DNA of 29,477 nt from JBFJVD01 sp041624375 (GTDB taxonomy: Bacteria; Chloroflexota; Anaerolineae; Anaerolineales; E44-bin32). Positions 24,601-29,477 of the stretch are shown in pieces; the stretch's first letter is position 1, and every line of letters starts with the position of its first letter. A model generated the notes under the pieces. The model searched no databases. It saw only the letters and a program-made list of their open reading frames with translations, and was not told the origin of the DNA. The translations under genes and the position numbers were made by a program. The DNA lies in contig JBFJVD010000011.1 of assembly GCA_041624375.1 (NCBI GenBank), positions 1 to 29,477 on the forward strand, given 5' to 3'.

Positions 24601-25276
24601 CCAGTCGCACGATGCGGTCCATCACCAGGTTGAGATCGAGCTCCGAGCTGATGGCCTGGCCGATCTCGCTGCGCAGGCGTTCGCGCTGGATCGCTTCCTG
24701 AGCCGTCTTGCGGGCACGAACATTGCCGATGGCGATGGCAACATGGTCGGCGAGCGCGGTGACCATCGGCGCGTCTTCGGGGCTGAGCCAGGGGGCATGC
24801 ACAGTGATCGCGCCGATGATTCGATCTGCGAGCATCAACGGAGCAACGATCACGGGCTGATCCCCGAGCAGCTTGAGGATCTGGGGAACCAGGCGCCGCA
24901 GGCCCGCCGGCACAATCTCAACCAGTATCGCCCCCCGCTTGCTGGAGAAGACGGCCTGCCGGGTCTCAAATGCTTGACGGTAGGTTGCCACCGATTTCGG
25001 GTCGAACCGAAATCCGGACAGGCGCCGACGCGTGAGCCGCTCGAGCGCCTTGGAGAGCGTGGCAGGCAGCCACCAGCTCTGGAGTTCCAGTTCGCCGCTC
25101 TCGAGCAGATAGCTCACGCCACCCTGGAGTTGAAGCGCTCGCAGGGCCTGCGTTACCCCTTTCAACAATTCGCGTTCGCTCGCGCTGCCGCGACGCGCAA
25201 CCTCTGCAGCTGCGCGCAGCGCTGCGATCCAGGTCGCATTCACTTCGGGCCGAGCTTGAGTGGGGTCGATTGCCAT
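21638..25276 (-). CDS. Soluble sensor histidine kinase with four GAF and two PAS domains
   Basis: 1212 residues, no membrane segment or signal peptide, so it senses internal signals. Domains in order: GAF1 about 36-187, GAF2 215-355, GAF3 382-520, GAF4 545-688, short coiled coil 690-712, PAS1 714-835, PAS2 840-958, HisKA 963-1030 with phospho-acceptor H973 (VSDVSHELRTPLTNI), and HATPase_c 1065-1185 with N-box N1089 (TNLLTNAMNYTP), DTGLGIS (from 1121) and GTGLGLAI (from 1151). The tail is disordered. I start at ATG 25276; the frame stays open to 25372 but the added stretch looks non-coding. No receiver domain is attached and no regulator gene adjoins it; the OmpR-type regulator at 27176 is the nearest candidate. 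GAF ligands cannot be predicted; there is no phytochrome-type chromophore cysteine that I can identify. Confidence 0.92.
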   Translation of the reverse strand: MAIDPTQARPEVNATWIAALRAAAEVARRGSASERELLKGVTQALRALQLQGGVSYLLESGELELQSWWLPATLSKALERLTRRRLSGFRFDPKSVATYRQAFETRQAVFSSKRGAILVEIVPAGLRRLVPQILKLLGDQPVIVAPLMLADRIIGAITVHAPWLSPEDAPMVTALADHVAIAIGNVRARKTAQEAIQRERLRSEIGQAISSELDLNLVMDRIVRLAARYTGADASAIALLNASGEFVGYPYLFGLPEELSRRPLVPGRGLVWELISKREPILITDYRTHPSALPEWTAAGIRAFLGVPLFIDREPIGAMGLFKRQPGETFDARHVHMAEDIARMAAIAVKNARLFEAERTQRRLAETLLKTTGDLSSSLEMTPVLEQLLKSLAEVVHYDSAAVMLVEGDDLCVRAARGYADMSRVRALRIPIAEDALFAEMRRTSRPIIVGDSDDPRFRDLGGSADVRTLMGVPLKWHEQILGALTLESRQPQAYTESDAEVVRAFANQAAAAVQNAALFSETRHRAEELQALIRTAQSISASLDLDTVLNAIAEQARELFQADGSRIHMIDHQQRKLRCLVALDPSAPAVAQMELDLGEGLVGHAALTGEPIIVNDPINDHRSLHVPGTPEDEPESLAIAPLITRQRTIGVMTVRRLGSDRPFGPDDLELLTALAAQAAVAIENADLYGQIESQALRLEVEVEKRTRELGLSEARYRALVETAVAGIFQTDREGRLVYINKAFVQLVGRSEDSLLGEYAPELVAPDQRDRAWERYTARLSGERPLRDVTESDLIAADGRRIPVLLAVSLIADENGAIQGTTGLVLDISKRKLLEAALRAERDRLNAILTNVADAVMVTDETGRIEYVNPAWEQLTRYPAQEALGQTPSLLKSEKQPRSAYAELWDTILRGESWLGELINRRRDGTTYDAVVSATPVLDEDGEIVNFVSVQHDISALKEIDRLKSQFVSDVSHELRTPLTNIRLYVDLLGATEDRGKSRRYLRTLTRESDRLTYLIDDLLSLSRLEARTKPLSTRPVDINELLEALVEDRRTLASQRGLDLRLDADEHLPAAPGDERLLIQVFTNLLTNAMNYTPNGGQITLRTYRTAERGQDWVAVEVEDTGLGISSDEQGMIFGRFFRGMASQETGAPGTGLGLAICKQITERHGGKLAVESELGRGSRFTVRLPALNAHGTEQPSPSSPAELASDELKE

Positions 25277-25517
25277 GGTTCCGTCGGCGGATGCCGGCCG
25301 TCGCAACGTGGTTTGTCGGCTGGGACGCACCTCTGCGTTCTGCGGTACGCCGATCCGTCTCAGGCGCCTCACCTGAGACTGCGAAGGTCAAGACGCTCCA
25401 AATCTGGCGGTGGGATCAGTGGCGATGATGGGAGCAGGGCTCCGGAGCGAACGCCGGAGACAGTCTGCGAGCGTCTCGCCAGTAACGCGCCCAGCCGGAT
25501 ATTCGATCCGCCCTTAT

Positions 25518-25546
25518 ACCATACATCCGAAATAGGAGTCTGGAAA
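25518..25546 (-). promoter_or_regulatory. Candidate sigma70-type promoter for the histidine kinase
   Basis: In the 282-base gap between thiolase and kinase, the - strand reads TTTCCA (25541-25546), a 17-base spacer, then TATGGT (25518-25523); TATAAG overlaps it. Each hexamer matches four of six consensus positions. The leader would be about 230 bases. I see nothing else in the gap. Confidence 0.4.
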
Positions 25547-25558
25547 CTGCCCTGTCGC

Positions 25559-26782
25559 TCAGCGATCCTGACTCCATTCGACGATGGTGGCCTCGCCTTG
25601 GCCGACACCAACGCAGAGCGTGGCCAGCCCATAATACGGGCGCGGCGCCTCCGGTGCGCGACGGCGCATTTCGTGGAGCAGCGTTGTGAGGATGCGGGCG
25701 CCGGAACATCCCAGCGGGTGGCCCAGCGCGATCGCGCCGCCATTCACGTTGGTGATCTCGTGAGCCAGGCCCAACTCGCGCATCACCGCCAGCGCCTGCA
25801 CTGCGAAGGCCTCGTTGAGCTCGGTGAGCGCGATGTCGTCGATGGAGAGCCCGGCACGGGCCAGCGCCTTGCGGGTCGCAGGTACGGGGCCCATCCCCAT
25901 GGTGCGCGGATCGACACCGGCAGCCCCGGAAGCGACGATGCGGGCGAGGGGGCGGACGCCGAGCGCTTCTGCTTTCTCGTCGCTCATCAGCACAAGCGCC
26001 GCCGCCCCGTCGTTGATTCCCGAAGCATTGCCGGCCGTCACGGTTCCGTTGGAACGGAAGGCTGGGCGCAGCCGTCCGAGCGCTTCCATGGACGAATCGC
26101 GTCGCGGCCGCTCGTCCGTGTCGACGACCAACGGCTCCCCCTTGCGCTGCGGAATGGAGACCGGAACGATCTCTTCCGCAAATTTGCCCGAATCGATCGC
26201 GGCGATGGCCCGCCGGTGGCTCTCCAGCGCGAAGGCGTCCTGCTCCTCCCGGCTGATGGTTGTGAGGTCGTAGATGTTCTCTGCCGTTTCCCCCATTTCT
26301 TCGTTGCCGTACATTTCCTTGAGGCGCCGGTTGGGGAACCGCCAACCGAGCGTTGTATCCCACATGGTCTGGTTGCCCCAGGGGTAGCCATGTTCGCCTT
26401 TGGGAACTGCATAGGGCGCACGTGACATGCTCTCGACGCCGCCGGCGACATAGACATCGCCTTCGCCGACCTTAATCGCCCGTGCAGCAGCGTTGACCGC
26501 CTGGAGGCCGGAGGCACAGAGCCGGTTGAAGGTGACAGAAGCTACCTCCACCGGCAGGCCCGCCAGCAGCGTCGCCATGCGGGCAACGTTCCGATTATCT
26601 TCGCCGGCTTGATTGGCGCAGCCGAAGTAGACTTCCTCTACCTCGCCAGGCTCGATACCCGCCTGGGCGACCGCTTCCGCGATGACCAGGGCGGCAAGAT
26701 CGTCTGGCCGAACCGGAGAGAGCGCTCCACCATGTGCCCCGATCGGCGTGCGGACGGCGGAAATGACGACGGCGTCAGGCAT
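25559..26782 (-). CDS. Thiolase (acetyl-CoA/3-oxoadipyl-CoA acyltransferase type)
   Basis: 407-residue thiolase that makes or cleaves a 3-ketoacyl-CoA. The nucleophile is C89 in NRLCASGLQAV, and the C-terminal pair is H355 (ALGHPLGCSGAR) and C390 (LCVGVGQGEA); NEAF is also present. The segment CANQAGEDNRNVARMATLLA and the CVGVGQG motif are like PcaF/PaaJ, the thiolases of aromatic degradation, but no other gene of that pathway is here, so acetyl-CoA acetyltransferase remains possible. ATG 26782 has GGAGG five bases upstream. The gene appears to stand alone. Confidence 0.92.
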   Translation of the reverse strand: MPDAVVISAVRTPIGAHGGALSPVRPDDLAALVIAEAVAQAGIEPGEVEEVYFGCANQAGEDNRNVARMATLLAGLPVEVASVTFNRLCASGLQAVNAAARAIKVGEGDVYVAGGVESMSRAPYAVPKGEHGYPWGNQTMWDTTLGWRFPNRRLKEMYGNEEMGETAENIYDLTTISREEQDAFALESHRRAIAAIDSGKFAEEIVPVSIPQRKGEPLVVDTDERPRRDSSMEALGRLRPAFRSNGTVTAGNASGINDGAAALVLMSDEKAEALGVRPLARIVASGAAGVDPRTMGMGPVPATRKALARAGLSIDDIALTELNEAFAVQALAVMRELGLAHEITNVNGGAIALGHPLGCSGARILTTLLHEMRRRAPEAPRPYYGLATLCVGVGQGEATIVEWSQDR

Positions 26783-26814
26783 GGAAACCTCCTACGCGCT
26801 GCGAGCGTGCAAGG

Positions 26815-26820
26815 ATTCTA
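26815..26820 (-). promoter_or_regulatory. Possible -10 box of the thiolase gene
   Basis: TAGAAT on the - strand, about 32 bases before ATG 26782, inside GATTCTAACATC, which resembles the TAAC-centred dyads further right. No clear -35 box. Confidence 0.35.
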
Positions 26821-26913
26821 ACATCTTCACCCGCGCGGCCGATGCAGAGTGGTCTGGCGCGCCCGCCCGGCGCTCGCGAGCTCAAGCCTGACCCGGCTGG
26901 AGGCCATTCTGGG

Positions 26914-26981
26914 GTGGTCTAACCCACGGTTTGGGATTAGAATCACCTAACAGGGTGGTTTGAATTCATCCTAACGGATGA
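26914..26981. repeat. Cluster of three short dyads with TAAC-containing centres
   Basis: GTGG-TCTAAC-CCAC (26914-26927), CACC-TAACAG-GGTG (26944-26957) and CATC-CTAACG-GATG (26967-26980, extended to TCATCC-TAAC-GGATGA at 26966-26981). Each has arms four bases long around a six-base centre that contains TAAC; centres are 30 and 23 bases apart. The last abuts the -35 box of the regulator promoter. They may be operator sites. Confidence 0.45.
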
Positions 26982-27009
26982 TTTACTTTGAGCAAACAAG
27001 CCGTACAAT
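26982..27009 (+). promoter_or_regulatory. Candidate promoter of the response regulator and surface protein
   Basis: TTTACT (26982-26987), a 16-base spacer, then TACAAT (27004-27009). Transcription would start near 27016, leaving a leader of about 160 bases before ATG 27176. TTGAGC overlaps the spacer but is too close to serve as the -35. Confidence 0.6.
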
Positions 27010-27175
27010 AGTACTGTTTCGTCTCCAGATGTTCTCTTGAAGGGGTGCCGCCACTTCCAATCATTCTCCGTTGCCGAGGCGTAGGAGGCGAGCGCCGTGC
27101 CCCGCGACCCGTTTTTGGGTTGCGGATAGCGAGGAGGAGAGTCTTGAGGCCGGGAGAGCAAGCCGCCGAGGTCCT

Positions 27176-27982
27176 ATGTCTGTGAGCGGGATCGACCTCG
27201 ATGCAGTCTATGAAAGCCCGTCACGCAATCTGGTCCTGGTCGTCGACGATGATCCGGACACGACCCGGCTGTTGAAGCTCACGCTGCGCAGCGCGGGCCT
27301 GGATGTGATGGGGGCGCTCAGCGGTTATGAAGCCCTGCGCAAGTGTGCGGATGTCCGCCCGGATCTCGTACTGCTGGACATCATGATGCCCGAAGTCGAT
27401 GGTTGGGAGACCTTTCGTCGGCTGCGGCATTTCGCCGATATCCCCGTGGTCGTCGTTTCGGCCCGCAGCAACAAAGACGAGATTGTCGCCGGGCTCGAAT
27501 CGGGGGTTGACGATTATGTCGTCAAGCCGTTTCACCCCGACGAGGTTGTGGCCAGGGTGCGGGCGGTGCTCCGGCGAAGCCGCGAACAAAGCAATGGCTT
27601 CGACGGCCTGGTCTTCCCGCAGCAGGACCTGGTGCTGCACTGGGACACCCGTCAGGCGCTCGTCAAGGGCGAGCGGGTGGATCTTTCACCCAAGGAGTTC
27701 GAACTCTTGATGTCGCTGGCGCGGCGGGCGCCGCAGCCGGTGGCTTACCACGAGATTGCCGAGGAAATTTGGGGCGCGGATTCAGAGGCGTCCCGAAATC
27801 GCATAAAATACCTCATCTTTCAGCTCAGGCAGAAGCTGGAAGCGGATCCGTCCGAGCCCGTTCTGATCGTGAACCGTCTCGGTTTCGGCTATCAGCTCGA
27901 TTCAGAACCGGGCGGATCGGCCGATTATCCCCCGCAAGCCGGCCCACGTGAGGTTCCGGCAAGGAGCGAGGAGAAATCATGA
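27176..27982 (+). CDS. OmpR/PhoB-type response regulator
   Basis: 268 residues. The receiver domain (about 18-135) has acidic residues D24-D26 (VVDDDPD), phospho-acceptor D68 (LLDIMMPEVDG), switch S95 (VVVVSARS) and K117 (YVVKPFHPDE). The OmpR-type winged helix (about 150-245) has LSPKEFELLMSLARR, then EIAEEIWG, RNRIKYLIFQLRQKL and the wing NRLGFGYQL. The C-terminal ~25 residues are low complexity. The frame is open from 27071, but ATG 27176 gives the normal N-terminus and has GAGG just upstream; the upstream part is arginine-rich and not family-like. Its TGA overlaps the ATG of the surface-protein gene (ATGA), so the two are translated together. No kinase gene adjoins it. Confidence 0.93.
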   Translation: MSVSGIDLDAVYESPSRNLVLVVDDDPDTTRLLKLTLRSAGLDVMGALSGYEALRKCADVRPDLVLLDIMMPEVDGWETFRRLRHFADIPVVVVSARSNKDEIVAGLESGVDDYVVKPFHPDEVVARVRAVLRRSREQSNGFDGLVFPQQDLVLHWDTRQALVKGERVDLSPKEFELLMSLARRAPQPVAYHEIAEEIWGADSEASRNRIKYLIFQLRQKLEADPSEPVLIVNRLGFGYQLDSEPGGSADYPPQAGPREVPARSEEKS

Positions 27983-29436
27983 ATACTCGAGCAATTCGCA
28001 CATTGCGCCGCCTCACCTATCTGGCCTACTTCCTTGGTGTGCTCAGTCTCGTGGTGGCGCTGGCGCTGTCACCCCTGGGTGTGTTCCCGGCCGCCGGCGG
28101 GACACAATCCTGGACCAATCCGGACGACGCGTCGCAGACGGTCACCTTCACGACGCCGGATACCTACAGCGCGTGCCCGACCGGGTCCACCTCGGATACG
28201 CTCACTACAACCGGCATTCCGTCCAACTGGACCCTGGTCGGTGAGATCATCAACCAGTTCGTGCTTGACGGCGGCGCAAGGATTGCCTTCGAGACGATCA
28301 ATGTGAACCAGACCGGGAACCTGAACGCAACGGTGACCTACCCGCCGGCCGCCGACTGGCCGGCGCAGAGCAACGGGACCCGCGAAATCCACGTCGATAT
28401 CTCGATTGAGGTGTATGACGAGAATGGCGCCCGGGTCGAGTGGATCGGCAACTTCCCCGGCGTGCTGGGACCCGGCAACCAGTGGGACGTCTTCTGCCTT
28501 GAACTGCCCGCTGCCACCGACACACCGGCTGTGCCCACCGATACCCCCGTGCCCACCGACACACCGGCCGTTCCCACCGACACCCCGGTGCCCACCGATA
28601 CCCCGGTAGGGCCGACGGACACCCCGGGTGCCCCGACCGACACCCCGGCACCGACCGACACACCGGAGCCAGGGGACCCAACGGACACCCCGGTCCCGCA
28701 GCCGACCGATACACCGGCCGGGCCGACGGCCACGCCGGGTGGGCCGACCAACACGCCCGCTCCGCAGCCCACCAGTACCCCGGCTGAACCCCAGGTGCTC
28801 ATCACCGACCCCAAGCTGGGCGCCCTGTCGATTGACAACGATGGCGACGGCGCACTCACGCCTGGGGACACGATCGGCTATGAAGTGGTGATCTCGAACG
28901 TGGGGACTCTGGCGGCGGCAAACGTCGTCTTCAGCGATACGCCGGATCCGAACACCACGTTGATCGCCGGCTCGGTGACCACCACGCAAGGCACCGTCAT
29001 CACCGGCAACACGCCGGGTGACACCACGGTGGTGATCGACATCGGCACGCTCGGGATCGGCGCCAGCGTATCCGTGACGTTCCAGGCGACGGTGAATTCG
29101 CCGCTCGCGCCGGGCGTCAGCCAGATCGCCAATCAGGGCGTTGTCTCCGGCGACAACTTCGCCGATCAGCCCACCGACGATCCATCAACCACGCCGGCCA
29201 ACGACCCGACCGTTCTCCTGATCGGGGCCACCGGCGGCGGCGGTGATGGCGGGACGGAAAGCGGCGGCGGTGAAGAAGGCGCTGGCGAGTTGATCCCGGT
29301 GACCGGCGTCGACCTGACCACGGTCCGCCGCTTCACCTACCGCCAGTGGCTCGACCTGGGCTTCGTCTTCCTGGGTGTGGGCCTGGCGCTCAATGGCCTG
29401 ACCCGGCGCCTCAGCCGGCGCCGCGCAGGCGAGTAG
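27979..29436 (+). CDS. Surface protein: signal, novel domain, T-x-T-P linker, DUF11-like domain, IPVTG-TM tail
   Basis: 485 residues. An N-terminal hydrophobic segment (17-38) serves as signal or anchor. Residues 42-178 form a beta-rich domain with two cysteines (C66, C173) that I do not recognise. A proline/threonine linker (180-270) has 13 TxTP units. Residues 272-395 are a DUF11-like repeat: DNDGDGALTPGD (a likely calcium loop), then IGYEVVISNVGTLAAANVVFSDTPDPNT and VTFQATVN. A glycine-rich stretch (417-436) leads to IPVTG (439-443), a TM helix (457-474) and a basic tail (RRLSRRRAGE), the layout of sortase-type anchors. The ATG overlaps the regulator's stop and has GAGGAGAAATC upstream. 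It is probably displayed on the cell surface; adhesion or envelope sensing is a guess. Confidence 0.88.
   Translation: MNTRAIRTLRRLTYLAYFLGVLSLVVALALSPLGVFPAAGGTQSWTNPDDASQTVTFTTPDTYSACPTGSTSDTLTTTGIPSNWTLVGEIINQFVLDGGARIAFETINVNQTGNLNATVTYPPAADWPAQSNGTREIHVDISIEVYDENGARVEWIGNFPGVLGPGNQWDVFCLELPAATDTPAVPTDTPVPTDTPAVPTDTPVPTDTPVGPTDTPGAPTDTPAPTDTPEPGDPTDTPVPQPTDTPAGPTATPGGPTNTPAPQPTSTPAEPQVLITDPKLGALSIDNDGDGALTPGDTIGYEVVISNVGTLAAANVVFSDTPDPNTTLIAGSVTTTQGTVITGNTPGDTTVVIDIGTLGIGASVSVTFQATVNSPLAPGVSQIANQGVVSGDNFADQPTDDPSTTPANDPTVLLIGATGGGGDGGTESGGGEEGAGELIPVTGVDLTTVRRFTYRQWLDLGFVFLGVGLALNGLTRRLSRRRAGE
28516..28788 (+). repeat. Coding tandem repeat for the TxTP linker
   Basis: Degenerate 12- to 15-base units (ACCGA[C/T]ACCCCGG-like) encode 13 T-x-T-P steps: ten TDTP, then TATP, TNTP and TSTP. 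Purity is highest on the left, falling to the right. It is protein-coding low-complexity DNA likely to expand or contract by slippage. Confidence 0.85.
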
Positions 29437-29459
29437 TTGCGCATTCGTCTTCGTGGGAC

Positions 29460-29477
29460 GGCGAGGCGCCTCTCGCC
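29460..29477 (+). terminator. Hairpin at the window end, possibly incomplete
   Basis: GGCGAG-GCGCCT-CTCGCC, 23 bases after the surface-protein stop, forms a 6-bp stem. Sequence stops here, so any longer stem or T-tract cannot be judged. Confidence 0.45.

Larger units (their letters stand above)
26783..27175. other. 393-base divergent intergenic region with dyads, promoters and a leader
   Basis: Lies between thiolase (-) and the response regulator (+). It holds a possible thiolase -10 box (26815-26820), three or four short dyads with TAAC in the centre (26914-26981), a rightward promoter (26982-27009), and a leader of about 160 bases with a hairpin at 27102-27125 (CCGCGACCC/GGGTTGCGG, one G-T pair, loop GTTTTT). 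I see no convincing small gene in it. Confidence 0.65.

Noticed and set aside
25277..25372. 32-residue N-terminal extension of the histidine kinase
   Set aside because: Arginine-rich, not domain-like, and not needed for GAF1; kept as a minor alternative only.
24269..26425. 718-codon + strand open frame across kinase and thiolase
   Set aside because: It spans two well-supported genes on the other strand, has skewed R/H/G/P-rich composition and no recognisable domain.
27071..27175. 35-residue extension of the response regulator
   Set aside because: Starts at TTG with a poly-arginine run and would cover the leader hairpin; the receiver domain begins normally after ATG 27176.
28516..28788. Repeat tract considered as a CRISPR array
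   Set aside because: Units are 12-15 bases, contiguous and in frame within a coding gene, with no spacers.

Overview
The window is a gene-dense, high-GC stretch of a bacterial chromosome. Several features point to a member of the Chloroflexota, perhaps near the Thermomicrobia (Sphaerobacter/Nitrolancea-like): a NirK with an extra N-terminal cupredoxin and a lipobox, a surface protein with T-x-T-P repeats, a DUF11-like domain and a C-terminal IPVTG-TM tail, a compact SbcC, a soluble kinase with many GAF domains, and a DUF1028 protein with a peptidoglycan-binding-like tail. This placement is an inference from gene content. I saw no rRNA, tRNA, IS element, phage gene or CRISPR array.

Region 1 (1-9302, + strand) is a peptide uptake and breakdown operon. 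It holds a family-5 solute-binding protein (its start is outside the window), two hairpins, DppB- and DppC-type permeases, DppD- and DppF-type ATPases, two M24 metallopeptidases with complete metal sites, and a DUF1028 protein. A strong hairpin ends it. The DppC permease carries an unusual extracytoplasmic insert of about 115 residues that resembles part of a solute-binding protein.

Region 2 (9317-12112) has two tandem MscS-type channel genes on the - strand, each followed by a related palindrome, and a divergent glycosyltransferase 2 fused to a Rossmann-like domain.

Region 3 (12118-16511, - strand) is a nitrite-reductase module. In transcription order it has an NnrU/ICMT-like membrane protein, a Crp/Fnr regulator, a DUF1858-like protein, a three-cupredoxin NirK lipoprotein, a small cupin, and two tandem paralogous four-TM proteins that resemble pieces of haem-copper oxidase subunit I. 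A perfect Fnr/Dnr-type dyad lies exactly 41.5 bases upstream of the DUF1858 ATG, with a -10 box at -12 to -7. The promoter therefore looks like a class II activated promoter driving a leaderless mRNA.

Region 4 (16805-21658, + strand) is housekeeping: a HIT protein, a LOG-family protein, a DinB-like protein, and the SbcD-SbcC nuclease pair.

Region 5 (21638-29477) is signalling and surface. A soluble histidine kinase with four GAF and two PAS domains overlaps sbcC tail to tail. Then come a thiolase, an intergenic region with a cluster of short dyads, an OmpR-type response regulator, and a translationally coupled surface protein. The kinase and regulator are both without an adjacent partner and might be cognate.
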